Shown piece after piece: positions 34,804-44,077 of a stretch of 64,000 nucleotides of DNA (positions within the stretch are counted from its first letter, which is position 1; every line of letters begins with the position of its first letter). Origin of the DNA: Variovorax sp. WDL1 (GTDB lineage Bacteria > Pseudomonadota > Gammaproteobacteria > Burkholderiales > Burkholderiaceae_C); contig NZ_LMTS01000324.1 of assembly GCF_001541225.1 (NCBI RefSeq), forward strand, positions 16,398 to 80,397, in the 5' to 3' direction. The position numbers were made by a program, and so were the translations under genes. The notes under the pieces were generated by a model, which saw only the letters and a program-made list of their open reading frames with translations, was not told where the DNA came from and made no database searches.

Positions 34804-36099
34804 ATGGTTCAGGACTCCCGCCTCCCCAACTTCCGGGCTCTCTCGCCAGCCCAACGGCTCGATCACGTCGCGGTGGCGGCGGGCCTCACCGCCGACGATG
34901 TCGGGTTGCTGAAGACGCCCGGCGCGCTCGCCTTGTCGCGCGCCGACGGCATGATCGAGAACGTGGTCGGCACCTTCGAACTGCCGCTCGGCATCGCCGG
35001 CAACTTCCAGGTCAACGGCCGCGACGTGCTGGTGCCGATGGTGGTGGAAGAGCCGTCCGTGGTCGCTGCGGCATCGTTCATGGCCAAGCTGGCGCGCGAA
35101 TGCGGCGGCTTCGAGGCCTCGAGCACCGGGCCGGTCATGCGCGCGCAGGTGCAGGTCCTCGGCGTGACCGACCCCTATGGCGCGCGGCAGGCGCTGCTGC
35201 GGCAGCGCGACCGCGTCCTGGAGATCGCCAACAGCCGCGACACGGTACTGATCGGACTGGGGGGCGGTTGCCGCGACATCGAGGTGCACGTCTTTCCCGA
35301 TACGCCGCGCGGCGCGATGGTGGTGATGCACCTGATCGTGGACGTGCGCGACGCGATGGGCGCCAACACCGTCAACACCATGGCCGAGGCGGTGTCGCCG
35401 CTGGTCGAGCAACTGACCGGCGGTACGGTGCGCCTGCGCATCCTGTCGAACCTGGCCGACCTGCGGCTGGCGCGCGCACGCGTGCGGCTCACGCCCGAGG
35501 TCCTGAAAACCGCCGAGCGCAGCGGCGAGGAGATCATCGAAGGCGTGCTCGATGCGTACACCTTCGCGGCGGGCGATCCCTACCGTGCCGCCACCCACAA
35601 CAAGGGGATCATGAACGGCATCGATCCGGTGATCGTGGCGACCGGCAACGACTGGCGCGCAGTCGAGGCCGGCGCGCACGCGTACGCCTGCCGCAGCGGC
35701 CGCTACACCTCGCTCACGATCTGGGAGAAGGACCGCAGCGGCGCGCTGGTCGGCACCATCGAGATGCCGATGCCCGTCGGCCTGGTGGGTGGCGCGACCA
35801 AGACGCATCCGCTCGCGCGCCTGGCACTGAAGATCCTCGACGTGAAGTCGGCCCAGGAACTCGGCGAAGTGGCCGTGGCCGTGGGCCTGGCGCAGAACCT
35901 CGGCGCGCTGCGCGCGCTCGCGACCGAAGGCATCCAGCGTGGCCACATGGCGCTGCACGCCCGCAACATCGCGCTGGTGGCCGGCGCCACTGGCGACGAG
36001 ATCGACACCGTCGCGCGGCAGATGGCCGCCGAGCACGACGTGCGCACCGACCGGGCCCTCGCGTTGCTCGAGGCGCTGCGCGGCAAAGCTTCGCTATAA
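34804..36099 (+). CDS. mvaA: Hydroxymethylglutaryl-CoA reductase, class II (degradative)
   Basis: It interconverts mevalonate and HMG-CoA. Class II enzymes of soil bacteria run in the oxidative direction with NAD+ to grow on mevalonate. The 431 residues align without gaps to the numbering of the Pseudomonas mevalonii enzyme as I recall it: Glu83 in VVEEPSVVAA, Lys267 in THNKGIMNGID, Asp283 in GNDWRAVEAG and His381 in RGHMALHARN. Asp146, tied to NAD(H) preference there, is also present. It lies 62 bases after the enoyl-CoA hydratase gene. No HMG-CoA lyase is in the window, so the next step must be elsewhere or different. Betaproteobacteria make isoprenoids by another route, so a catabolic role is expected. 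Confidence 0.93.
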   Translation: MVQDSRLPNFRALSPAQRLDHVAVAAGLTADDVGLLKTPGALALSRADGMIENVVGTFELPLGIAGNFQVNGRDVLVPMVVEEPSVVAAASFMAKLARECGGFEASSTGPVMRAQVQVLGVTDPYGARQALLRQRDRVLEIANSRDTVLIGLGGGCRDIEVHVFPDTPRGAMVVMHLIVDVRDAMGANTVNTMAEAVSPLVEQLTGGTVRLRILSNLADLRLARARVRLTPEVLKTAERSGEEIIEGVLDAYTFAAGDPYRAATHNKGIMNGIDPVIVATGNDWRAVEAGAHAYACRSGRYTSLTIWEKDRSGALVGTIEMPMPVGLVGGATKTHPLARLALKILDVKSAQELGEVAVAVGLAQNLGALRALATEGIQRGHMALHARNIALVAGATGDEIDTVARQMAAEHDVRTDRALALLEALRGKASL

Positions 36100-36138
36100 C
36101 CGTGGCCTTGTCGTGAGCATCCAGGAGGCAGAACCGTC

Positions 36139-37197
36139 ATGAGCCATACGGCCGTTCCGAAGCGGGATAGCACCGCAGCCGAACTCGCAGGGACTGCAGG
36201 GCCAGCCATCGCCGCGCGCTGGCGTTTTCATGCCGGATGGCTGACTCAGGAGCGCATCGTGCTGCTGCTGGCCGTGCTGCTGTTCGTGGTTTTCAGCCTC
36301 GGGCTGAACGGCTTCGCCGCGCGCGACAACCTGCTCTCGCTGCTGCGCGGGGTGGCCGTGCTCGGGATCCTCGGGCTCGCCATGGCGCTGGTGGTGATCG
36401 GGCGGGGCATCGACTTGTCGCTGGTGGCAGTGATGGCGATCTCGGTGGCCTGGTCGCTGGCGCTGTCCGCCAGCGGCATGTCGCTCGGCATGGCCCTTCT
36501 GGTGGGCATGGCCTTTGCACTGGTGCTGGGCGTGGCCAACGGCCTCCTGATCGCCTATGCCGAGATCCCTTCGCTTTTCTCGACGCTGGCCATGGGCACC
36601 TTCATCTACGGGCTCGGACGCATGAAGCTGATTCCGCTCGACGTGGTCTATGCGCCGGAGGACGCAGCCTGGTTCAGCCGCATCGGCCAGGGCGAACTCG
36701 CCGGCGTGCCGCTGCCGGTGCTGTTCTTCCTGGCCACGGCTGCGCTGGTGGCCACGTTCCTGCGCTACACCCGCACCGGCCGCTTCATCTATGCCATGGG
36801 CGACAACTACCAGGCCGCCCGCATCACCGGCGTGCCGGTGCGGCCGCTCGTGGTGCTGCAGTACGCGATCGCCTCGTGCGTGGGCTGCGTGGCCGGTGTC
36901 ATCACCGCAGCGTCGGTCGGCAGCATGAACACCCGCATCGTCAACTCCACCATGATCTACGACGTGATCCTGGTGGTGGTGCTCGGCGGCATCGGCCTGA
37001 GCGGCGGCAAGGGCGGCGTGCGCAACGTCCTGGTGGGCACCGTGCTCATCGGCATCCTGCTCAATGGCATGACGATCATGGACATCCAGTACACGGTCCA
37101 GAACGTCATCAAGAGCGCCATCCTGCTGGCCGCGCTCGTCATCGACAGCCTGATCAATCCGCGCGACGAGCAGACGGCCCAGCAGGGCGACATCTAG
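36139..37197 (+). CDS. Ribose/xylose-type ABC transporter permease
   Basis: A 352-residue RbsC-like inner membrane protein with about nine hydrophobic segments after a polar N-terminus of about 35 residues. The segments VVIGRGIDLSLVAVMAISVAW and RITGVPVRPLVVLQYAIAS are family marks. The ribosome site CAGGAGGCAG is strong and lies only 39 bases after the mvaA stop, with no terminator between, so it probably continues the same operon. It may pair with the fused permease encoded two genes downstream. Confidence 0.9.
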   Translation: MSHTAVPKRDSTAAELAGTAGPAIAARWRFHAGWLTQERIVLLLAVLLFVVFSLGLNGFAARDNLLSLLRGVAVLGILGLAMALVVIGRGIDLSLVAVMAISVAWSLALSASGMSLGMALLVGMAFALVLGVANGLLIAYAEIPSLFSTLAMGTFIYGLGRMKLIPLDVVYAPEDAAWFSRIGQGELAGVPLPVLFFLATAALVATFLRYTRTGRFIYAMGDNYQAARITGVPVRPLVVLQYAIASCVGCVAGVITAASVGSMNTRIVNSTMIYDVILVVVLGGIGLSGGKGGVRNVLVGTVLIGILLNGMTIMDIQYTVQNVIKSAILLAALVIDSLINPRDEQTAQQGDI

Positions 37198-37264
37198 CGC
37201 CGCGCACCAAGCCGCCGGACACGGGCCGTACCCTTTTCGTTCAAATGACCCAGGAGACAAGACC

Positions 37265-38242
37265 ATGAGATCCCTTTCCCTCCGACTCGCATTCGTGGGC
37301 GCCGCCTTCGCCATCGGCTGCGCGGCGCAGGCCGCCGACGCCCCTCTCAAGGGCAAGACCGTGGCCTTCGTGCCCACCTCGCTCGGCTACGACCTGACCG
37401 ATGGCTGGAACGCCATGGTGCGCGGCCAGCTCGAGCCGCTGGGCGTCAAATGGATCGTGCGCGACCCCAACTGGAGCACCGACGCCGGCGCCCAGGCGAT
37501 CACTTCGCTGATCAACGAGAAACCCGACGTGCTGCTGGTGCAGAACCCGGACATCCAGTCCTACGCCCGGCTGCTCAAGCGTGCCGAGGACGCCGGCATC
37601 CGCGTCGTGCAAGTCAACATGCGATCGGCTGCCAGGACGAGCGCCTTCGTCGGCGCCGACTGGGTCGGCATCGGCGAAGCCATGGCCAAGGCCGTGGTCG
37701 AGAAGTGCAGCCCGAAGACCGGCAGGTCGGGCAAGGTCACCATCGTGCAGGGCGTGCTGACGGCGGCGGCGAGCACCTTCCAGATGCAGGGCGTGCAGGC
37801 CGTGCTGGCCAAGAACCCGGACATCAAGGTGGTCTCGAACCAGGCGGCCGACTGGGACGCTTCGAAGGCCCGCGCCGTGACCGACACCGCGCTCAAGCAG
37901 CATCCGGACCTGTGCGGCGTGATCGGCTTCTGGGACGGGCAGGACACCGGCACGGCAGCGGCAATCCGCGAGGCCAAGAAGCAGGACCAGGTGTTCCTCG
38001 CCACCAACGGCGGCGCCGCGCGCACCGGTTGCGCCAACGTGGCCAACGGCAACTTCAGCGCCTACATGACCTACGACGTGAAGCAGCAGTCGCAGGACCT
38101 GGTGCAGGTGATCAAGACGCTGCTGGCGAGTTCGGCGCGCCCGGCGCAGGACATCTCCCGCGTCACGCCCGTGGGGGTGATCACCAAGGCCAGCCTGCGC
38201 GACGACACGTGCTGGAACCTCGAGGAATACAAGAAGAAGTAA
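37265..38242 (+). CDS. Periplasmic sugar-type ABC substrate-binding protein
   Basis: A 325-residue protein with a signal peptide ending CAAQAAD and the Peripla_BP_4 fold (VAFVPTSLGYDLTDGWN, EKPDVLLVQNPDIQSYARLL, IGFWDGQDTGTAAAIR). Such proteins bind sugars, autoinducers or polyols, and the ligand here is unknown. Four or more cysteines (KCSP, LCGV, GCAN, TCWN) could form disulfides in the periplasm. It precedes the permease-propeller fusion by 72 bases. Confidence 0.9.
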   Translation: MRSLSLRLAFVGAAFAIGCAAQAADAPLKGKTVAFVPTSLGYDLTDGWNAMVRGQLEPLGVKWIVRDPNWSTDAGAQAITSLINEKPDVLLVQNPDIQSYARLLKRAEDAGIRVVQVNMRSAARTSAFVGADWVGIGEAMAKAVVEKCSPKTGRSGKVTIVQGVLTAAASTFQMQGVQAVLAKNPDIKVVSNQAADWDASKARAVTDTALKQHPDLCGVIGFWDGQDTGTAAAIREAKKQDQVFLATNGGAARTGCANVANGNFSAYMTYDVKQQSQDLVQVIKTLLASSARPAQDISRVTPVGVITKASLRDDTCWNLEEYKKK

Positions 38243-38314
38243 GCACCGCGATCACCGCTCACAGCCGTACGGCGGACCGCCCGCTGCTCGGCGCGCCTCT
38301 GGAGTTTGCCGCAC

Positions 38315-40438
38315 ATGTCTGTGTCCCGAAGCATCGCCCGATGGCGATACAAGTATGTGCCCGACCACGTCGTCGGGGAGATCCTGTCGAAGAACTGGAT
38401 CGACAACGCCGTGCCCTTCCTGGCGCTGGCGGTCGTCCTGGCCGTGTTCGGCAACCTGATTCCGGACTTCTTCGGCGCCGCCAACCTGGGGGACACCTCG
38501 CGGCAGCTCGGCGAATTCATCTTCATCGTCTGCGCAATGATGATCGTGATGGTCGCCGGCGGCATCGACCTGAGCGTGGGTTCGAACTTCGCGCTGGGGA
38601 ATTTCGTCGCGCTCTTCCTGATGAACGTCGCGCAGTGGTCGCCCTGGGCGGTGATGCCGGCCGTGCTCCTGGTCTGCGCGGCCGTGGGCCTGCTCAACGG
38701 CGTGCTGATCGGCTACCTGAAACTGCGCGCCTTCCTCACCACGCTGGTCACGCTGATCATCGTGCGCGCGGTGGTCGACATGCTGCTGCTCAAGCATGCG
38801 GTCGACATCGCCAGCAACATGCCGGAGTCGGCAGTGTGGGACTTCATCGGCGCGGGTTCCGCGCTCGGGGTGCCGCTGAGCTTCCTGGTGGCGGGCGTGT
38901 TCGCGGCCTGCGCCCACTTGTTTCTCAGCCGGACGCGGCCCGGCTGGCACATCATGGCGATCGGGGGCTCGCGGCGCTCCGCCTACAACGTCGGCATCCC
39001 CGTGCGGCGCACGATCTGCCTGACCTATGTGGGCTCGGGTCTGCTATGCGGCCTGGCGGCCCTGATGTATGCCGCGCGCCTGGGCAGTGCCGGCTCGGAC
39101 ACCGGGGTCGGCCTCGAGATCATGGCGCTCACCGCCGCGGTCGTGGGCGGCAACAGCCTCGGCGGCGGGCGGGGCTCGGTCGCGAAAGCGCTGATGGGCG
39201 CGGTGGTGGTGGTGCTCGTCACCAACGGGCTGGTGCGCATCGGATTCCAGAGCGGTGCGGGATCGCTGGCACTCGGCCTGATCCTGCTGTCGGCCATTGC
39301 GATCGACGTGCGCTGGCTCAAGAACAAGCACAAGCTGCTGGCGAAGTCCTATGTGTCGCCCGCCTATCTGGAGCTGCCGCCGGCGCCCCCTACCGAGGCC
39401 GGCTCGGCCTCGCCCTACGCGGTGAACGATCGGCTGCGCGACGTGGCCCTGATCGGCCTCGGGCGGGTCGAAGGGCCGGAGGACGTGATCTTCGACGCGC
39501 AGGGACACCTCTACACCGGCACCCGGCACGGCGACATCGTGCGCTTCTTCGGACCGGAGCACGAGCGCATGGAGGTGTTCGCCCACGTGGGTGGTCATCC
39601 GCTGGGCCTGGCCTTCGATCGCGCGGGCAACTTGCTGGTGTGCATCGCCGGCATGGGCCTCTACAGCGTCTCGCCCGAACGCCGGATCGAGCGGCTGACC
39701 GACGAGACGAACCGCACGCCCTGGTCCGTCATCGACGACTCGCGGCTCAAGCTGGCCGACGACCTCGACGTGGCGCCTGACGGGCGCATCTTCTTCAGCG
39801 AGGCGACCGTTCGCTACGAGATGCACAACTGGGCGTACGACGCGCTGGAGAGCCGCGGCAACGGCCGCATCATCTGCTACGACCCCGCCACCCGAAGGAC
39901 CCGCACGGTGCTGCGCAACCTGGTGTTTCCCAACGGGGTGTGCATGGCGCACGACGGCGAGTCCTTCTTCTTCGCCGAGACCTGGGCCTGCCGCATCAGC
40001 CGCTACTGGTACGCCGGGCCGAAGGCGGGCAGGGTGGAGCGTGTCATCGACGACCTGCCGGGCTACCCCGACAACATCAACCGTGCCTCCGACGGCAACT
40101 TCTGGCTCGCGCTGGTCGGCATGCGGACGCCGTCCATGGACCTGTCGCTTCGCATGCCGGGATTCCGCAAGCGCATGGCGCGGCGTGTCTCGCCGCAGGA
40201 GCTCATCTTCCCGAACATCAACACCGGCTGCGTGATCAAGTTCGACGTGCAGGGCCGGGTGCTGGAATCGCTGTGGGACCTCGGCGGGGAAAACCATCCC
40301 ATGATCACCTCGATGCGCGAGCACCAGGGATACCTCTACCTCGGCGGCCTGCTCAACAACCGGATCGGCCGCCTGAAGCTGACGGACGCCGATCCGGCGT
40401 GGACGGGGCAGCAGAGCTATTGGGGAGGCGCGGCATGA
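38315..40438 (+). CDS. ABC permease fused to a C-terminal strictosidine-synthase/SMP-30-like beta-propeller
   Basis: A 707-residue two-part protein. Residues about 1-345 form an RbsC-type permease with around nine membrane segments (MVAGGIDLSVGSNFALGNFV, GGSRRSAYNVGIPVRR). After a Pro-rich linker at about 350-375, residues about 380-707 form a six-bladed propeller of the SMP-30/strictosidine-synthase type (VEGPEDVIFD, FPNGVCMAHDGESFFFAETW, GYPDNINRASDGNFWLALVG). Propellers of this group include lactonases and other metal-dependent hydrolases. The side of the membrane the propeller faces is not determined; with an N-terminal cytosolic start and an odd or even number of segments it could be either. 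ATG 38315 follows GGAG. The stop overlaps a second propeller gene as ATGA. Confidence 0.85.
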   Translation: MSVSRSIARWRYKYVPDHVVGEILSKNWIDNAVPFLALAVVLAVFGNLIPDFFGAANLGDTSRQLGEFIFIVCAMMIVMVAGGIDLSVGSNFALGNFVALFLMNVAQWSPWAVMPAVLLVCAAVGLLNGVLIGYLKLRAFLTTLVTLIIVRAVVDMLLLKHAVDIASNMPESAVWDFIGAGSALGVPLSFLVAGVFAACAHLFLSRTRPGWHIMAIGGSRRSAYNVGIPVRRTICLTYVGSGLLCGLAALMYAARLGSAGSDTGVGLEIMALTAAVVGGNSLGGGRGSVAKALMGAVVVVLVTNGLVRIGFQSGAGSLALGLILLSAIAIDVRWLKNKHKLLAKSYVSPAYLELPPAPPTEAGSASPYAVNDRLRDVALIGLGRVEGPEDVIFDAQGHLYTGTRHGDIVRFFGPEHERMEVFAHVGGHPLGLAFDRAGNLLVCIAGMGLYSVSPERRIERLTDETNRTPWSVIDDSRLKLADDLDVAPDGRIFFSEATVRYEMHNWAYDALESRGNGRIICYDPATRRTRTVLRNLVFPNGVCMAHDGESFFFAETWACRISRYWYAGPKAGRVERVIDDLPGYPDNINRASDGNFWLALVGMRTPSMDLSLRMPGFRKRMARRVSPQELIFPNINTGCVIKFDVQGRVLESLWDLGGENHPMITSMREHQGYLYLGGLLNNRIGRLKLTDADPAWTGQQSYWGGAA

Positions 40439-41595
40439 GACGCACGGCCACTCCGAGCGGCACCGCAGCCGGAGGCGAAGGTGCGCCCGTCAGCACGCTG
40501 CCGCACGGAAGGTTCGGGGCACTGCTCGACCGGCTGCTGGGGCGCGGCTCGCACGCCGTCACCGTGCCGCCCATGGACGGTCCGCTGCGGCCCAACAGCC
40601 TGCTCGACCAGGCGGCCGGCCTCTTGCGCATCGCCTCGCCGGACAACCTCACGCCCTCGCGCGACCAGTTGCTTTTCAGCAGCGGCCCCGAGGTGCATGC
40701 ACTCGACCCTGCCACGGGCGCGCTGCGGCTGATGGGTCGTATGGATGGCGATGTGTGCGCGATCACGGCACTGGCCGACGGCGGGGCGCTCGCCGCGATC
40801 TCGGGCGGCGGTCTTCGCACGGTCGGCCAGGCGCCGATGGCCGCCAGCCTGCTGGCCGACGCCGAGCGCCGGGTGATCCGTTGCCCCACGGCCCTGCTGG
40901 CCGCTCCCGACGGCCGGCTGCTGGTCGCCGAGGGCTCGCGTGATCGCCTGCCGCCCCAGTGGCGCGCGGACCTGCTGCACGGCAAGGCGACAGGCGCGCT
41001 GTGGATGCTCGACCGCTGGGACGCGCCCGCGCGCCCCGTGGCTTCGGGCTTGGCGTGGCCCAACGGCATCGCGTGGCACCGCGACGGCTCGATCGTCGTC
41101 AGCGAAGCCTGGGCACACCGGCTGGTGCGCATCGACGGCCAGGGCCGGCGCAGCGTGCTGCTGGGCGATCTGCCAGGTTATCCGTCGAGGATCGCGCCCG
41201 CGGCCGACGGCGGCTGGTGGCTGTGCCTGTTCGCGCCGCGCAGCCAGCTGGTCGAGTTCGTGCTGCGCGAGCGCGAGTACCGCGAACAGATGATGGTGCA
41301 GATTCCCGAGCGCTACTGGGTGGCGCCGGCGCTGGCATCTGGCCAGGACTTCCGAGAGCCCATGCAGGGTGGCGGCATCAAGTCGATGGGCAGGCTGAAG
41401 CCATGGGCGCCGACACGTTCCTACGGGCTGGTGTGCAAGCTCGACGCCGACTTTCAGCCGCAATGGAGCGCGCACAGCCGCGCCGACGGGCGCAGGCACG
41501 GCGTGACAAGCGTGGCCGAACTGGGCGGCCGCCTGTACGTGGGTTGCCAGGGGGGCGACGAGGTCGTCTCGCTGGACGTGCAAGCGCGGGAATGA
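40435..41595 (+). CDS. Second SMP-30/strictosidine-synthase-like beta-propeller protein
   Basis: A 386-residue protein related to the propeller half of the gene before it. It has LAWPNGIAWHRDGSIVVSEA, RLVRIDGQGRRSVLLGDLPG and GYPSRIAPAADGGWWLCLFA, blades of the SMP-30/strictosidine-synthase group. There is no clear signal peptide in its Ala/Gly-rich N-terminus, so it is probably cytosolic. Its start overlaps the stop of the fusion gene and the ATPase gene follows four bases later, so it is made together with the transporter. Lactonase activity is the family-based guess; metal ligands were not assigned. Confidence 0.8.
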   Translation: MRRTATPSGTAAGGEGAPVSTLPHGRFGALLDRLLGRGSHAVTVPPMDGPLRPNSLLDQAAGLLRIASPDNLTPSRDQLLFSSGPEVHALDPATGALRLMGRMDGDVCAITALADGGALAAISGGGLRTVGQAPMAASLLADAERRVIRCPTALLAAPDGRLLVAEGSRDRLPPQWRADLLHGKATGALWMLDRWDAPARPVASGLAWPNGIAWHRDGSIVVSEAWAHRLVRIDGQGRRSVLLGDLPGYPSRIAPAADGGWWLCLFAPRSQLVEFVLREREYREQMMVQIPERYWVAPALASGQDFREPMQGGGIKSMGRLKPWAPTRSYGLVCKLDADFQPQWSAHSRADGRRHGVTSVAELGGRLYVGCQGGDEVVSLDVQARE

Positions 41596-41599
41596 AGCC

Positions 41600-43096
41600 A
41601 TGGACCACTTGATCGAACTCCGGAACATCGGCAAGGAATACCGCGGCGCTCACGCGGTGCGCGACGTCTCGTTGGGCGTGCGGCGCGGAGAGGTGCATGC
41701 GCTGCTCGGCGAGAACGGCGCGGGCAAGTCGACGCTGACCAAGATCCTGGCCGGCGCGGTGCAGCCGTCGCAGGGGCAGATCCTGCTCGAGGGCCGGCCG
41801 GTGAGCTTCGCCACGCCCCACGACGCGCTCGCACATGGCATCGCCATGGTCTACCAGGAAACCAGCCTGGTGCCGTCGCTGACCGTGGCGCAGAACCTCT
41901 ATCTCGGCGACGAGCCCTTCTTCAACCGCCTGCGCGGCCTGTACATCGCCGCGCAGCAGTTCCTGCAGCGCCTGAACTTCAACGTCGATCCGACGAAGCT
42001 GGTGTCGCAGCTCGGGGCGGCGCAGCGGCAGATGGTGGAGATCGCGCGGGCGGTGCAGCACGAGGCCCGGCTCATCATCTTCGACGAGCCGACGGCAACC
42101 TTGACGCCCGAGGAGAAACACCACTTCTTCGGCTTGGTGCAGCGGCTGCGCGCGGAGGGCGTGTCGATCGTCTTCATCTCTCACGCGCTCGAGGAGGCGC
42201 TGATGATCGCCGACCGCATCACCATCCTGCGCGATGGCGAGCACGTGCTGACCGCCGACGCAGGCGAGATGGACCGCGACCGGATCATCCAGGCGATGGT
42301 CGGGCGCTCGCTCTCGCAGGAGCTCTATGGCAACCGGTCGCAGCGGGTACGCCGCCCGCGCGGCGCAAAGGTGCTGAGCGTGCAGAACCTGTCGATGGGC
42401 ACCATCGTCAAGAACAATGCCTTCTCGCTCTATGCGGGCCAGATCACCGGCATGTTCGGGCTGATCGGCTCGGGGCGCACTGAGACGGCCAAGATCGTGG
42501 CCGGCGTGGCGAAGCGGGATTTCCTGCACGGCGGAGAGATCCTGCTCGACGGCGAACCGGTGCGCTACCGCACACCGCGCCCGGCGGTCAGGGGCGGCGT
42601 CGTCTACGTGACGGAAGACCGCAAGCTCGAAGGCTTCTTCGAGACCTTGTCGATCGCCGAGAACATCTACACCGGACAGCTGGCGTCGTCGCCGAGCCCG
42701 TTCATGCTCGCGCGGCAAGGCCAGATGCGAGAGCTCGCCGAGGCCTGGCGCAAGCGATTGTCGATCCGCGCGATCGACAGCGATGCGCGAATCGTCGAGC
42801 TGTCGGGCGGCAACCAGCAGAAGGTGGTGATCGCCAAGTCGCTGGTCCAGAGGCCGCGCCTGGTGATCTTCGACGAGCCTACCCGCGGGGTCGACGTCGG
42901 CGCGATCGCCGAGATCCACCAGCTGATCCACTCCCTGGCCGACGAAGGCATCGCGGTACTCGTGATCTCGTCCTACCTGCCGGAGATCCTGACCTTGTCC
43001 GATCGAATACTCGTCACGCGGCAGGGCCGCGTCGTCGAGGAGTTCGCACCGGAAGCCGCCACCGAAGACAGGATCATGTACGCGGCGGTGCACTGA
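41600..43096 (+). CDS. Ribose-type ABC transporter ATP-binding protein (two nucleotide-binding domains)
   Basis: A 498-residue RbsA/MglA-like ATPase for the two preceding permeases. Domain 1 has Walker A GENGAGKST, signature LGAAQRQMVEIARAV and Walker B LIIFDEPTATLT. Domain 2 has the degenerate Walker A GLIGSGRTE usual in this group, signature LSGGNQQKVVIAKSL and Walker B LVIFDEPTRGVDVGA. It ends the run of co-directional genes that begins at 28080. The convergent LysR gene ends 58 bases downstream. Confidence 0.93.
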   Translation: MDHLIELRNIGKEYRGAHAVRDVSLGVRRGEVHALLGENGAGKSTLTKILAGAVQPSQGQILLEGRPVSFATPHDALAHGIAMVYQETSLVPSLTVAQNLYLGDEPFFNRLRGLYIAAQQFLQRLNFNVDPTKLVSQLGAAQRQMVEIARAVQHEARLIIFDEPTATLTPEEKHHFFGLVQRLRAEGVSIVFISHALEEALMIADRITILRDGEHVLTADAGEMDRDRIIQAMVGRSLSQELYGNRSQRVRRPRGAKVLSVQNLSMGTIVKNNAFSLYAGQITGMFGLIGSGRTETAKIVAGVAKRDFLHGGEILLDGEPVRYRTPRPAVRGGVVYVTEDRKLEGFFETLSIAENIYTGQLASSPSPFMLARQGQMRELAEAWRKRLSIRAIDSDARIVELSGGNQQKVVIAKSLVQRPRLVIFDEPTRGVDVGAIAEIHQLIHSLADEGIAVLVISSYLPEILTLSDRILVTRQGRVVEEFAPEAATEDRIMYAAVH

Positions 43097-43154
43097 CCTG
43101 GACCGAGGCCCACGATTCGAAGCCGCACCCTCCACTCCACAGCCTTGGAGACGC

Positions 43155-44063
43155 TCAGCTGTCGGCGAAGTGCTCGAACAGCAGCCCGCGCAGCCACTGG
43201 TTGCCAGGGTCGCGGTGGAAGCGCGCATGCCAGAAGCAGTTGATCGCGATTTCCGGAAGCTTGGCTGGGTGCGCCCGCGAGACCAGCCCGAAAGGCTCGG
43301 CGATGCTGCGGGCCAGGCGCTCGGGCACGGTGGCGATCATCGGCGTGGCGCGCAGGATGTGGCCGATGGCGACGAAGTGCGGCACCGTCAGCCGGATGCG
43401 ACGCACGATGCCCTGCGCGGCCATCAGATTGTCGACTTGGCCGTGGCCGGTGCACACGGCCTGCACCAGCAGGTGGTCGGCGGCCGAGAAGTCCTTGAGC
43501 GACAGCCGCGGCCTGGCGGCAAGCGGATGCGCCGCGCCGAAGAGGCACACGTAGCGCTGCCGGAACAGGCGCCGCTGGAAGATGCTGGTCTTTAGCTGCG
43601 GCAGCAGGCCGATGGCGATGTCCACATGGCCGGCCTCCATCGCATCGCGCAGGTTGACAGCGGTGTTGCGCACGGTGCTGATCGTCACTCCCGGTGCAGT
43701 GCGCGCGAGCAGCTCCATGAGCAGCGGCGTGAAGTAGATCTCGCCGATGTCGGTCATCGCGAGCGTGAAGCCGCGCGTGCTGGTGGCGGGGTCGAAGACG
43801 GTGTGCTGGTTGAGCGCGCCGTGCAGCGCGCTCATGGCATAGGCCACCGGCTCCGCCAGCTGCAGCGCGAAGGGCGTGGGTTCCATGCCGCGCGCGGTCC
43901 GCAGGAACAGCTCGTCGCCGAACACGCGGCGCAGCCGCGCCAGCGCATTGCTGATGGCCGGCTGCGACAGGCCGAGCGTCTCGGCCACTGCCGAGACGCG
44001 CTTCTCGGCCAGCATGCGGTCGAAAACGAGGAGCAGATTCAGGTCGATGTCCTTGAGCTCCAT
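43155..44063 (-). CDS. LysR-family regulator of the NahR/NagR type
   Basis: A 302-residue transcription factor. The N-terminal winged helix (about 1-60, MELKDIDLNLLLVFDRMLAE and LSQPAISNALARLRRVFGDELF) is followed by an effector domain. The stretches RGMEPTPFALQLAEPVAYAM, LAMTDIGEIYFTPLLMELLA and VPHFVAIGHILRATPMIATV closely resemble NahR/NagR, which respond to salicylate. It is divergent from a salicylate-5-hydroxylase-like operon, and a NahR-type operator lies between them 15-29 bases upstream of its own start. Induction by salicylate or a close analogue is inferred. Confidence 0.9.
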   Translation of the reverse strand: MELKDIDLNLLLVFDRMLAEKRVSAVAETLGLSQPAISNALARLRRVFGDELFLRTARGMEPTPFALQLAEPVAYAMSALHGALNQHTVFDPATSTRGFTLAMTDIGEIYFTPLLMELLARTAPGVTISTVRNTAVNLRDAMEAGHVDIAIGLLPQLKTSIFQRRLFRQRYVCLFGAAHPLAARPRLSLKDFSAADHLLVQAVCTGHGQVDNLMAAQGIVRRIRLTVPHFVAIGHILRATPMIATVPERLARSIAEPFGLVSRAHPAKLPEIAINCFWHARFHRDPGNQWLRGLLFEHFADS

Positions 44064-44077
44064 GCGCGCACACCTTT

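Noticed and set aside
34804..36099. HMG-CoA reductase as part of isoprenoid synthesis
   Set aside because: It is class II, lies with catabolic and transport genes, and no other mevalonate-pathway gene is present; betaproteobacteria normally use the MEP route.
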